The position numbers and the translations under genes were made by a program. The notes below the pieces were generated by a model. The model did not search any database. It saw only the letters and a list, made by a program, of their open reading frames with translations, and was not told where the DNA came from. From assembly GCA_964017045.1 (NCBI GenBank), contig OZ024807.1, forward strand, positions 6,386,481-6,450,480: a stretch of 64,000 bases of DNA, read 5' to 3'. Every line of letters starts with the position of its first letter. The stretch's first letter is position 1. Positions 23,717-34,148 of the stretch are shown here, one piece after another. The stretch is from Omphiscola glabra (lineage: Eukaryota > Mollusca > Gastropoda > Lymnaeidae).

Positions 23717-23793
23717 GTCTTTCATCAAGAAACAGAGTTGTCGGTTTACATCAAGAAACAGAGTTGTTGGGTTACATCAAGAAACAGAGTTGT
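23717..23793. repeat. 27-bp tandem repeat, three copies
   Basis: CATCAAGAAACAGAGTTGT recurs at about 27-bp spacing, three times. Confidence 0.88.
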
Positions 23794-23939
23794 GTGTGTC
23801 GGACCACGATGCTAAAGGTGGGTCGTAAGTTCTTCTTTGGAGTGCGTGATCCTAAATTTGAAGCGAGGAAAATGTTCGTCTAATGGGTGCACCGTAAATT
23901 CGGCCCGTGACAAAAGCCCCCCCCCCTCGACAAAAGCAC

Positions 23940-24168
23940 CCCTAAAAAGAGCCCCCGAAAAAAGTGCCCCCGAAAAAAGTGCCCCCGAAAAAAGTGCCCC
24001 CGAAAAAAGAGCCCCCGAAAAAAGAGCCCCCGAAAAAAGAGCCCCCGAAAAAAGTGCCCCCGAAAAAAGTGCTCCCGAAAAAAGAGCCCCCGAAAAAAGA
24101 GCCCCCGAAAAAAGAGCCCCCGAAAAAAAAGCCCCCGAAAAAAGAGCCCCCCAAAAAAGAGCCCTCAA
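23940..24168. repeat. 15-bp minisatellite
   Basis: Fifteen copies of GCCCCCGAAAAAAGA or GCCCCCGAAAAAAGT. The plus strand reads as a basic APEKSAPEKR pentapeptide repeat and the minus strand as a GGSFF repeat; both are by-products of the 15-bp period. Confidence 0.95.
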
Positions 24169-25347
24169 TCGTAAAGCTCGACCAAAAAAAAAAAAAAAAA
24201 GACGAACAAAAAATCAAGTTACAAAATAGAAGAACACGGCAACATTACAATGGCGTCCTTAAAATATGTTCTGCTCTAGGCGTCCACCAAACAATGCCAC
24301 CGCCACTTAATCATAAATGTTGATCAGTCATTTGTCATTTATGTTCACTAGTTTGATGCTTTCTATTTATTAATGGCAGACACGAACGACAAGAATGTTT
24401 TATGTAAAAAAGAAAGGGAAAAAAAAAGAAGAAAAAAAAAACTGACCAGTAATAAAAATAGAGATTTGGATTATCCTTCTTCTTTCATCGGACATAAATT
24501 GATGTATTGTTTTAAAAAAGAAAATCGATCGTTTGTTAATGGGGTTCTTTTCTTCTTCTTTTTGTGGGGGGGGGGGGGGGGGGCGTGGTGTCAATGAGGA
24601 TGGCACCCGTAATTTGAAAGCATGAAAGTCTTTTCAATATTCAGGCCTTTCTCAACACAGTACGCCAAACATTTTCGAAGATTTGCGATTCTAAGATGAC
24701 CAGAGAGAATACGTCATCCTTGGTTACGCGACATTAATAACCAAAGGGCCTCGTCATCTCATCGACACCGCGGAATCATTAAAAAGATGATCATTCCTGT
24801 CCCCATTTATTCAAAAGTCTCTTTACGTCAAGTCCCTGGGGAGGGGGGGGGGCGTGAGTTGTGGGGGTACTTGGTACTTTGGAGATATACAGTGCAGTTT
24901 ATTCAATAAATTAATATCACTCTACATTTACGTGCTCTGGCGCAGTTGAAATGTAAAGCATTGGCCATGCTGCTATTAGAATACTACTTTTTAAAAATGT
25001 ATTATACTTTATCTTTATATGGTTTCTCTTTATTCGGTTTCCACTTGCTCACAAAATCAGGCGACGTCGCTGCCGGTACATGACCCGGTTAACGAGTTTA
25101 GTCCGCGTGTCACCTTTCCTAATGCGACCAAGAATGTCATTGTCTTAATCACGCGCCGTGTCTCCACCCTCCCCCCGCATGTATGTCGATGTGTTCCTGT
25201 TGCCGGGCTCTGGAGTTTATTCTCAGCCATTGCTGTGTTAATAACCACTAACGGTTCTCTTGTTATTGGCTACAGGCTCTAGGGGCCGTTGACAAAACTG
25301 TGGTACCGTTCTGCGAAATAGATCAAGCTTCACTGGGGCCAATCAGT
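24169..25347. other. Non-coding stretch, no gene seen
   Basis: A-rich patches near 24186 and 24420 and an 18-G run (about 24565-24582). Frames of 60-90 codons near 25020-25280 lie on both strands and are not recognisable. Confidence 0.5.
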
Positions 25348-25731
25348 TCACCAAACAATGAAGCTTAGCTCATCACGCCAAACAATGAAGCTTAGCTCAG
25401 CACGCCAAACAGTGAAACTTAGCTCAGCACGCCAAACAGTGAAACTTAGCTCAGCACGCCAAACAGTGAAGCTTAGCTCAGCACGCCAAACAGTGAAGCT
25501 TAGCTCAGCACGCCAAACAGTGAAGCTTAGCTCAGCACGCCAAACAGTGAAACTTAGCTCAGCACGCCAAACAGTGAAGCTTAGCTCAGCACGCCAAACA
25601 GTGAAGCTTAGCTCAGCACGCCAAACAGTGAAACTTAGCTCAGCACGCCAAACAGTGAAGCTTAGCTCAGCACGCCAAACAGTGAAGCTTAGCTCAGCAC
25701 GCCAAACAGTGAAGCTTAGCTCAGCACGCCC
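25348..25731. repeat. 27-bp minisatellite with AAGCTT
   Basis: Fourteen copies of GCCAAACAGTGAAGCTTAGC plus TCAGCAC. A single-base variant (GAAACTT) marks about four units and the first two have CAATGAAG. The 131-132 codon frames on both strands are repeat-derived. Confidence 0.96.
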
Positions 25732-25793
25732 TGGGACGGACATACTGGCCTTATGACACCAGTAACATGCCTGTTTTTAAGGCCCACACGTTT

Positions 25794-26200
25794 CAGAGGT
25801 CCTCTTGTTTAGTGGTCCTTGTGTTTTGCAGGTCCTTATGCTTTCGGGCTCCTAATATTTTTTTTAGGTCCTAGTGTTTTGTAGTTTCTAGTGTTTTTGA
25901 GGTCCTAGTGTTTTTTAAGTCCTAGTGTTTTGTGGTTTATAGTGTTTTTTAGGTCTTAGTGTTTTGTATGTCCTTGTGTTTTGTAAGTCCTTGTGTTTTG
26001 TAAGTCCTTGTGTTTTGTAGGCCATTGGGCTTTGATGGCCATTGTCTTTGATGGCCATTGCCTTTGATGGCCCACGTTTTTGATCGTCTTGTGTTTAGTT
26101 TAATGGCCATTGCCTTTTGGTACTTATTGGCCTTGTGTTATGTTAATTATTGGCCTTGTGTTATGTTAATTTTTGACCTCGTGTCATGTTAACTTTTGAC
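25794..26200. repeat. Degenerate CCTAGTGTTTTGT / CCTTGTGTTATGTTAAT tract
   Basis: Two related T-rich motifs alternate at 16-24 bp: GGTCCTAGTGTTTTGTAG to about 26030 and TTGGCCTTGTGTTATGTTAA after that. The second continues at 26371-26455 beyond a MITE insertion. Confidence 0.82.
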
Positions 26201-26205
26201 CTTGT

Positions 26206-26376
26206 GTCATGCAAACCTGTTTACTCTTACGATTGTGTCGTACAATATACGATTTTGAGGTGTATACATTATACATACTGTATGTTTATATTTGTATTAT
26301 TAAGATAATGTGTCGAATGATTTTGTGATGATATTGTGCGATTTTAAGAGTTTGAGGGTAAATAGGTCTGGTCATG
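26206..26376. mobile_element. 6-bp-TSD MITE family, 159-bp member
   Basis: Element 26212-26370 starts CAAACCTGTTTACTCTTACG and ends TTTGAGGGTAAATAGGTCTG. It is flanked by exact GTCATG (26206-26211 and 26371-26376). It sits inside the GTGTTATGTTAA repeat tract, which resumes on the other side. The interior is AT-rich with no coding frame. It is the best-preserved of the three copies. Confidence 0.88.
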
Positions 26377-26455
26377 TTAATTTGTGACCTTGTGTAATGT
26401 TAATTTTTGATCTTCTGTCATGTTATTTTTTGACCTTGTCCAATGTTAATTATTA
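26377..26455. repeat. Continuation of GACCTTGTGT..ATGTTAATTTT tract
   Basis: Three to four more units of the degenerate repeat seen at 26100-26200, showing that the MITE landed in a pre-existing array. Confidence 0.8.
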
Positions 26456-27383
26456 ACCAAGAAAGAAAGAAAAAAGTGTCAAAATTGTGTTTTGGCCGTC
26501 AATCGTTTTTGAGTTTATAGGTGTGCTAAGTCGTCACGTCGACGTGCAAACGACGACCATTTCTCTGCGTGCCATCACAGCTCCACCAAGAGGCGACAGT
26601 ATCCACTCCACCGGCACGCCGTCGTCACGTCTCTTCTCCGTGGAGTTGTCGGGCCGCCATTCGTGTCCAACGCGTTTGTGGGGGGGGGGGGGCGGCACAA
26701 CAACACGTTGTTAATCTCAGACCCTGTGTTAAAAAATGTTTCAAGTAAAGCCCCCAAAGTGGTGTTAGGTCTTAGAGATAAAAGGGTTAGCACGGGCCGG
26801 TCTTAATTGGATGGGACATTGGGGGGGGTGGGGGGTGGAGTGGTGCCGGGGGTTTAAAAAATAATTTATGTCCTTTTATACGGTGATTAAAAAAATGCAA
26901 ATTTTAAAAATATTCTTAGAAAATATATATAATGTAACTTTCCATTCTTAGAATATTCGAAAAGGGAGAGGGAAAAAATGTGTAGTTTTAGTAAAAAAAA
27001 TTCACACATCAGTTAAACTTTATTTTAGAATTGAAAGTGGGTGTGTTGGTGTCATCTGTAGCAATCCTTCATATCAATACCTGATAGAACGTAGATGGTT
27101 AAAATACACAAGAAGTCCAGTACACCTCTACAACTCATCCAATTCTCAAAGGCAGGCGCTGTGCGGTTAATCGATCAGCGTGAAGTAATTCAGAGAACAC
27201 TGGTAAAAAAAAACTTGCTTCCTTGTGCGCTGTATAGCGAAGCTTTATGTATTAATGAATTCGTTAGACTGTCTATGTTTTTCAACGAAAATTGATCACA
27301 CTTTCTAATGCGCATGTTATACACGCAAAGCTATAGTGGTGGTTAATGAAATGAACAAATCCATATCTGTTTCTCTACTGTTA
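26456..27383. other. Non-coding stretch, no gene seen
   Basis: G-runs near 26680 and 26821. No supported gene or repeat family. Confidence 0.5.
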
Positions 27384-27830
27384 TCACCCCCATATTTTCA
27401 CCCCCCATTTATCACCCCTCTTTATCACCCCCATTTATCATCCCAATTTATCACCCCCATTTAACACCCCCATTTACCAATCCCATTTAACACCCTCATT
27501 TACCACCCCCATTTACCACCCCATTTACCACCCCCATTTATGACCCCCATTTACCCGTATCCGGAAATTTGATCGAAAGAAATTTCCGTTCGATCAAATT
27601 TCCGTCGATCAATTTTTCGTCGACGAAATTTCTTTCGATCAAATTTCCGGTAACCCCATTTACCATCCCCAGTTATCACCCCCATTTATCACCACCATTT
27701 ATCACCAGCATTTATCACCCCCATTTTTCAACCCCATTTATCACCCCCATTTACCACCCCCATTTATCACACCCCATTTACCATCCCCATTTATCACCCC
27801 TCTTTATCCCCCCCCCCCCATATTCATCAC
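27384..27830. repeat. CACCCCCATTTAT microsatellite, interrupted
   Basis: A 12-13 bp degenerate repeat of ATCACCCCCATTT and ATTTACCACCCCC with strong C/G strand asymmetry. It is split at 27555-27655 by a CCGGAAATTT MITE. Confidence 0.92.
27564..27655. mobile_element. CCGGAAATTT foldback MITE, short form
   Basis: Left terminus CCGGAAATTTGATCGAAAGA and right terminus TCTTTCGATCAAATTTCCGG form a perfect inverted repeat of about 25 bp. The whole insert is about 90 bp and can fold back. CCCATTTAC lies on both sides, but the insertion is inside a CCCATTTA array, so the duplication length is ambiguous. A longer relative is at 61673-61927. Confidence 0.85.
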
Positions 27831-28552
27831 AATTCCATTTTTCAACACCAAACAAACCAAATAAACTTTTTGAACCATCAAGTGTTGGTTGAATGTGCAC
27901 TGATGCAATGTGACTCGAACACTTATATATAAATATATACACACTAGATATAGCATGCCAAACACTGGCCGCCGCCATGCGTGAACTTCCCATCTACTTA
28001 AGTAACTTCACAACAAATGCATTCAAGTAACGCACTTTATAAGAATTCTAATTAGTGATCTCCCCCCCCCCCCCCCACCTCCTTTTTCAAAACCCCGCAC
28101 CCACTTTTTTTCCCCGCCTCAACCCACTATTGTTTCCAACCGCACACCTTATTTCACGCCACTGAACTATATTAATATTTTAATGTCCTTACCCCATTTT
28201 ACACCGCTATAATTGGTGCACCATGCGTTTACCAAAAAACAAAATAAAATATTACGCACCAAACGCACTTGCGATGTTTATTTTTAGAGAATGTCATTTA
28301 GCGCGGTTATCGAGAATTTCATTTAGTGAAAGTTTTATAGTAACACTATTTGATTGTTAAAATAGAAAAGTACGCACTTGATACCTTACTTATGCTGCTT
28401 AAGATATGTTGTTATCAAATGTCTTCTTATAAACTGAATGACACTATGAGATTGTCATGGAAGTTAACCACAACTCAAAATCCATGACATTTTTTTCATT
28501 TCCTTTAATTTCAGATTGACATATCGCATGGACAGCGAGATCAAAGGTAGAT
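27831..28552. other. Non-coding stretch, no gene seen
   Basis: C-run near 28060-28076. A good splice-acceptor-like sequence, CATTTCCTTTAATTTCAG, ends at about 28514 and is followed by ATGGACAGCGAGATCAAAGG, but no exon can be defined. Confidence 0.45.
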
Positions 28553-28697
28553 TTCATCAGTGGAGTCCATTGGTAGAGTTCATTGGAAGATTCCATTGGT
28601 AGAGTTCACTGGAAGATTCCATTGGTAGAGTTCACTGGAAGATTCCATTGGTAGAGTTCACTGGAAGATTCCATTGGTAGAGTTCATTGTAAGATTA
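28553..28697. repeat. 26-bp minisatellite
   Basis: Five to six copies of GATTCCATTGGTAGAGTTCA plus CTGGAA. The first and last units are diverged. Confidence 0.92.
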
Positions 28698-30044
28698 TTT
28701 TTCATTCGTCGGGTCTTTCCACCACCGGACACTACTCTGGCACATTCCAACTAACTGGACGTCCAGCTGGACCGTTGGTCACTGTGACAAGGTATCTCCG
28801 TTTTACCGTTAAAAAAAATAACATGCGATAAAGTAACCTATAAAAAATGTAGAGATCAATAAAGCTGCGGAAAGATCAAGATCACGGTGTTCAGCAGATA
28901 CAAACTTGTTATGCTATCTGTGATGAGGTCATACTTGGAAAACGGAGAGACTCTACTGTGAAAGTAGACGAGCTGACGGACCATTACCACAGGAGAATTA
29001 TTGTCGGATCTCAAACAATGGCTACCAGCTGACCACCGGATAGTAACCCAATTAAAGAGAACGCTCAACGGAACAGAGAGCTGTGGTATTCTTTCTCTCG
29101 CGTCCTTCTGTAGCGTCATATTTCATTGGAGACCAAGGTAAGTAAGCGTCTGCTTTAACGACTTTTGTGTAAAGCACTAATTCTCAATTGTTTAATTTTT
29201 TTTTTTTTTAAATTCTGACTAAGCCGTTATCAAACTGTTGACCCCTTTGGACTTTCCTCTTGCTGTCCTTTCGGGTGCTTCCTTGCACGTAAGTGTCTTT
29301 ATTTTTTTATTTTACTTTTAAAAATTTTTTTAAACTGTCGCTGATGAAGGCTTCTTGCCGACACGTTAGTTGTTTTTTTTTTTGCGTCCTTTTTTTTTTT
29401 ATTATCTCTTTACGTTTTCCCATACTTTGTTTCTCTCATTTCCTTCAACACTCTTTGGAGCAAGTTTTAATTATATATATTTTTTTTTTTGAAACCTGAG
29501 GTTTATTCAATAGCTACTGTGATTGATAGTTTCCAGGGCTTTTTTCTTCCTCTTTTTTTTTTTAAAATTCATTTCTAATATTTTTTTTTTTTTTAAATTT
29601 CAAAGCACCTGGAAGCTTCCTGGTTAAATAGTTTAAGCGCTTCTGCGAATAACTTGTTCAAACATATATAGCCTTTGTTGTTTTTTTAAAAAGACAAATA
29701 TTAATCCAATCCACTAAAGTCTCCCGCGTGTGCGCTTCAGGGTTTGGGGATTCACGGATTCTCGACATTTGTATATGAACCTAACTCATTAGCATTCATG
29801 ATTTTTATTGTCATTTACTATTATTTATTTATTTTTATTTATATATATATATTTTTTTTTTTTTTGCCAAAGATCTGTTGAATTTGCGCCTTACTGGAAA
29901 AAAAACCCTGCAGATGTTTTAACTGTTAGTTCTTTGAAGCAATGTCTATGTTATCATGCTCTTAGGTGTAAAATCGGTAAGAAAAATTTTGTTTTAATGA
30001 AAATATCTTGATTTTTTTTTTTTTAAATTGGGTTAAAGTTCAAG
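28698..30044. other. Non-coding stretch with donor-like sites
   Basis: CCAAGGTAAGTAAG (about 29134) and GCACGTAAGTG (about 29285) resemble splice donors, but no open frame leads into either. T-rich tracts follow to 30030. No gene call. Confidence 0.45.
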
Positions 30045-30140
30045 ACATACAGGACAATATTATTATTATTATTTGTTGTCTTATATAGCGCGGTACCCCA
30101 GCCTAGGGCTAGGCTCACCGCGTTGTACATAAAAAATATT
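30045..30140 (-). mobile_element. Probable LINE or SINE 3' end, minus strand
   Basis: Read on the minus strand, this ends in a tail of about five AAT triplets. Just before it lies GTACCGCGCTATATAAG and a hairpin with arms AGCCTAG and CTAGGCT inside GCGGT and ACCGC. A hairpin plus a short triplet tail is the usual 3' end of CR1-, L2- or RTE-like elements. The body upstream is not recognisable. Confidence 0.5.
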
Positions 30141-30825
30141 AGAAAAATAGACATAATCGTGACAATAACATAAAATACATGTATGTAATAAAGAACAGCT
30201 GTATAGAGACAAAACAAAAACTAATGCATATTCACCCCATCCACACCAGAACTTTTACATGACAAGCCATGGACGGCGGCCAGCAGCAGCGTTTATCGGT
30301 CAGATGTTTAGAAGTCCCTTCCGACCTGTGTTTGTTTGTTTTGTAAGGTTTTACGTCGACATTTTTTTTTTATCTATTAAGATAACTTTTAAAATTGGAA
30401 TTAACGGGCTATTGGGGCATGATTGGTGTTCATATTTATTGGATATCATCTGGAGATGAGCATGTGTTAGCATTTTCAGTGACTCGTACCAAATAGTTCG
30501 CGACTCCTCCTGATCCGCGACAAGTTCCGGAACCCAACACCACGAATGTCTGTGGTACTACTGTAAATCCAATAGATTCTGTAGAATCAACATTAACCAT
30601 TAGTGAATGGATTCGAAAGATCCCTTTGTAAAGCTTGCAGCTAATGGGACAGAAACCACCAACCTTTGTTTACTTCTGGCTTATCTCCCCCTTAATCTCA
30701 CGGTGAGACTAGATTATTATTATTATTTTATTTTTTGGGTTTTAAAAGAATTAATTCTGGAACAGATGGCCGTACAATATTTAGCCTCAGGTAATAATTC
30801 CATCGAGATCTCTGAAACCTGCTCA
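30141..30825. other. Non-coding stretch, no gene seen
   Basis: May include decayed body of the adjacent retroposon. Short frames (64-86 codons) are unrecognised. Confidence 0.45.
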
Positions 30826-31040
30826 CCTGTAGACATGGGCGCCCGCAGAAAATTTTCTAGGGGGTGACAAAATATTTTCCTGGGGGGGGGGGGGGGGGGG
30901 GGGGGCAAAATACTTTCTCTTTATTTTCTCTTTACTTTAATACATTTTTTGTCTAAAAATTTTTGTTAATCAATCAATCCAGGGGGGGGGGGGCAAGTGC
31001 CCCCACCTTGCCACTACTTGCGGGTGCCGATGACTGTAGA
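30826..31040. mobile_element. Non-autonomous DNA transposon with poly-G interior
   Basis: Element of about 199 bp (30834-31032) with ends CATGGGCGCCCGCAG and CTTGCGGGTGCCGATG, which are imperfect inverted repeats. Flanks CCTGTAGA and ACTGTAGA match at 7 of 8 positions, fitting an 8-bp duplication as in hAT. The interior carries a 24-G run (about 30882-30905) and a 12-G run. No coding capacity. Confidence 0.62.
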
Positions 31041-31248
31041 GATCACTGCCCGGGTATTTGAAGAAGGAAGTAGCCAGGAAGGAACTTTTTAAAGTAAATC
31101 AAAGTTTGAGCTATTTATTGTATTTATTTTTACCCGCTTCAAACTCTACTTAAAGATAAGAGAAAAGTCGTAACCGGAAGTATTACTAAACCAATTTTTT
31201 TTTTTTCAAAAACATTTATGTCCGAAGTAATGCTTTTACCGTATGAAG

Positions 31249-31425
31249 TTGGCTTGGACTGAAGTTGGCTTGGACTGAAGTTGGCTTGGACTGAAGTTGG
31301 CTTGGACTGAAGTTGGCTTGGACTGAAGTTGGCTTGGACTGAAGTTGGCTTGGACTGAAGTTGGCTTGGACTGAAGTTGGCTTGGACTGAAGTTGGCTTG
31401 GACTGAAGTTGGCTTGGACTGAAGT
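31249..31425. repeat. 16-bp minisatellite
   Basis: Eleven essentially identical copies of GAAGTTGGCTTGGACT. The high identity points to recent expansion. Confidence 0.96.
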
Positions 31426-31689
31426 TTGTGCAAACGGCAAAAGGGGGGGGGGGCGGAGGAAATATAATAGAAATACATGTCCCCACTTCTCACTGCGTCC
31501 GTTCCTTAAAAAAAAAAAAAAGTGAAATCTCCGTTTATGAATCAACACTTACAAACAACCTTGAATTCCAACAAAAATACATGTTTAAATATTAGCTCCG
31601 GAAAAGAAATGGTGTCTTACTTATTGCTCGGTATACAATAGAATAGTGATGGAACAAATAATTGCCTGTCTACTGCCTTTGAAATCATG

Positions 31690-31887
31690 TACGAGAGTAC
31701 GACCCGTTGATTCGATGCGGCGCTTCAGTGTTGTGTGACACGAGAGTACGACCCGTTGATTCGATGTTGCGCTTCAGTGTTGTGTGACACGAGAGTACGA
31801 CCCGTTGATTCGATGTTGCGCTTCAGTGTTGTGTGACACGAGAGTACGACCCGTTGATTCGATGTTGCGCTTCAGTGTTGTGTGACT
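31690..31887. repeat. 49-bp minisatellite
   Basis: Four copies of ACGAGAGTACGACCCGTTGA, TTCGATGTTGCGCTTCAG and TGTTGTGTGAC. Only the first copy has GCGGC for GTTGC. Confidence 0.95.
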
Positions 31888-31902
31888 CCAGCTTTAAAAC
31901 AT

Positions 31903-32040
31903 AGCATGTGCGGAATGATCTATGTGGAGAATAATCTATGCGGAGAAGTATCTATGTGCGGGATTATCTATGCGGAGAATTATCCCTGTAGTGAGTAGGC
32001 ATCTGCGGAATATTCTTGTGGAGGAATAATCCGTACACTC
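31903..32040. repeat. Degenerate CTATGTGCGGAATTAT repeat
   Basis: ATGTGCGGAATGATCT and ATGCGGAGAATTATC variants recur about six times at 20-30 bp. Confidence 0.65.
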
Positions 32041-32084
32041 CGATTATATAAAACGAGAGACGTTCGACCATAAAAAAATTGGCC

Positions 32085-32745
32085 CTTAAAGTGAAGCTAA
32101 AACTATGACATCCTGGCTAGACTCATTGGACCTTATAGTGAAGCTAAAACTATGACATCCTGGCTAGACTCATTGGACCTTAAGTGAAGCTAAAACTATG
32201 ACATCTTGGCTAGACTCATTGGACCTTAAAGTGAAGATAAAACTATGACATCTTGGCTAGACTCATTTGACCTTAAGTGAAGCTAAAACTATGACATCTT
32301 GGCTAGACTCATTGGACCTTAAAGTGAAGATAAAACTATGACATCCTGGCTAGACTTATTGGACCTTAAAGTGAAGCTAAAACTATGACATCCTGGCTAG
32401 ACTCATTGGACCTTAAAGTGAAGCTAAAACTATGACATCCTGGCTAGACTCATTGGACCTTAAAGTGAAGCTAAATCTATGACATCTTGGCTAGACTCAT
32501 TGGGCCTTAAAGTGAAGCTAAAACAATGACATCTTGGCTAGACTCATTGGACCTTAAAATGAAGCTAAAACTATGACATCTTGGCTAGACTCATTGGACC
32601 TTAAAGTGAAGCTAAAATTATGACATCTTGGCTAGACTCATTGGATCTTAAAGTGAAGCTAAAACTATGACACCTCCAATACACTCATTAGACCTTAAAG
32701 TGAAGCTAAAACTATGACATCTTGGCTAGACTCATTGGACAAGAA
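32085..32745. repeat. 47-bp minisatellite
   Basis: Fourteen copies of CCTTAAAGTGAAGCTAAAAC, TATGACATCCTGGCTAGACT and CATTGGA, with single-base variants (CATCTTGG, GAAGATAAA) and two units shortened by two bases. It ends about 35 bp before a transposon insertion. Confidence 0.95.
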
Positions 32746-32770
32746 TAATCTCAATAAACTCTTTACACGT

Positions 32771-32969
32771 CATGCAAACAGTGGCGTAAGAATGGGGGGG
32801 GGGGGGGTGCGGAGGGGGCTGTGCGTCCCAGGTGGCACTTTGCATATTTTTCTTTGTACAGAGGGGAGGAATTTTTGCCAAAACTGCAGAGTTTTTTCTG
32901 GGGAGAAGGCGGCCAAAAATGGTGCCCTCCCCAGGTGTCACTAACCCTAGCTACGTCACTGCATGCAAG
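32771..32969. mobile_element. CAGTGGCGTA-type DNA transposon, 183 bp
   Basis: Element 32779-32961 begins CAGTGGCGTAAGAATGG and ends CTAGCTACGTCACTG, an imperfect inverted repeat. CATGCAAA on the left and CATGCAAG on the right match at 7 of 8 positions, fitting an 8-bp duplication. The interior has a G-run and no transposase. Similar left ends occur at 37050 and 43661. Confidence 0.7.
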
Positions 32970-33204
32970 ATCAAACAATATATTTTTTTAATTCATTTGT
33001 AAATATATGTTATGAAAAAAACTTTATTATTCTGTTTTTTTGTTTTTAATTTGTTTGACTTTTGTATGACAAAACGTTACCCTTAAATTTGGCAAGGTTT
33101 CACTGCGTAATCCGGCAGATAGCATCAGCGGCGCGCCTGGCACATCCAAGTCTGCCCGTGTTAGCCCCGGGCCCCAAGCACGCTGACATGGCAAGCAACA
33201 ATAG
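32970..33204. other. Possible decayed LINE body
   Basis: GC-richer DNA immediately upstream of the LINE C-terminal fragment. It is interrupted by stops in the LINE frame and is probably degraded LINE sequence. Confidence 0.4.
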
Positions 33205-33402
33205 TGCAAAGATGGGCCGTCACATAGTGGCAAACTCTCGATACCGCGTGTTCGCCTTGAAACTTACGGAAAGCGCACGTTCGCATTTGCTGGCCCAACC
33301 ATTTGGAACACCCTTCCTGACGCTCTCAAAAACAGCCAGACGCTGGAGTCCTTCAAAACAAATTTAAAAACTCATCTATTTCGCAAACACCTGCTGGAAT
33401 GA
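33205..33402 (+). pseudogene. C-terminal fragment of a non-LTR retrotransposon ORF2
   Basis: This 65-codon frame after an in-frame TAG reads ...KLSIPRVRLETYGKR then TFAFAGPTIWNTLPDALKN and SQTLESFKTNLKTHLF, ending LLE and TGA. The F.FAGPTIWN(T/S)LP...F K..LK..LF pattern is the conserved extreme C-terminus of CR1, L2 and Jockey-like LINE polyproteins, beyond the reverse-transcriptase domain. The RT and endonuclease domains are absent, so this is a 5'-truncated, dead copy. It is followed by a 3' UTR with a hairpin and an ATT tail. Confidence 0.82.
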
Positions 33403-33523
33403 TGATGTCTACAATCTTTTCCAGCTTGTTATTATCTCCCAGCTTAGTTTTTGTACCGCGCTTCGAGCCTTTGGGGATGAAGCGTGATTTTTCAAATGAA
33501 CTTTATTAGTATTATTATTATTA
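33403..33523 (+). mobile_element. LINE 3' UTR with hairpin and ATT tail
   Basis: Continues from the ORF2 stop. It contains CGCGCTTCGAGCCTTTGGGG followed by ATGAAGCG, able to pair CGCTTC with GAAGCG, and ends in a short ATT repeat (about 33508-33523). Such a hairpin and tail are the usual reverse-transcriptase recognition site of this LINE group. Confidence 0.75.
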
Positions 33524-34148
33524 TATGAAGCTATCAACGGCGTCTTTCCCCCCCCCCCCCTTTTTTTTTTGTTGGTGTAAGGTAGGTGTGAATGTCACAC
33601 GAGACGGTATTTTAAAAACGCATCAATTGTCCATAAAATGGATTGGGGTTTAAGGCGAAATAGTCAACAAGGTTCAGCAAAGATCAAGTTTTCAAGATGG
33701 TGATGGAGAAATCGCACGTTATGCATATCCTCTCTAACACCTCTGGTTTAGTTTCTTTCTGTGTTCGATTGTTGATGAAGTAGTCGGGGTGTTGATCCCA
33801 GGAGACATTTATATTAAGAACTTTTTTAGTCCACCCTTATTTTTTATTATATATATATTTGTTTCTATGACTGTAGTAACTGCAAACTCGGTGTCGCGAT
33901 CCCCGTACTTGATTGGTCTATTTCATCAAATTCGTTTACGCGTTCATGCGTCGTTATCACACCGAACTAAACACAAATCCGTTTTCCATTGGCAATATCA
34001 ATTTTAATCCAGTGACATATCGACCAGGCCGTACATTGAACTTAACACGTGTACAATGCCGCTGGTATAAGCAGAAGGATATAGCACAACTTTATTCCAA
34101 CAGTTTTCAGGCCAATTCCTAACATCTAGCACGTGCACCAAAGACAGA
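33524..34148. other. Non-coding stretch, no gene seen
   Basis: C-run plus T-run near 33549. Short frames only. Confidence 0.5.

Noticed and set aside
23837..24323. Lysine- and proline-rich histone-like protein (APEKS, PPKKE)
   Set aside because: The 15-bp repeat gives an APEK frame and a PPKK frame as well as glycine- and phenylalanine-rich frames on the other strand. The low-complexity match to H1-like tails is coincidental.
28856..29141. Possible exon ending at CCAAGGTAAGT
   Set aside because: The donor is good, but all plus-strand frames leading to it contain stops, and the upstream acceptor-like site at about 28514 is followed by a tandem repeat. Resemblance to a LINE C-terminus in one frame was too weak.
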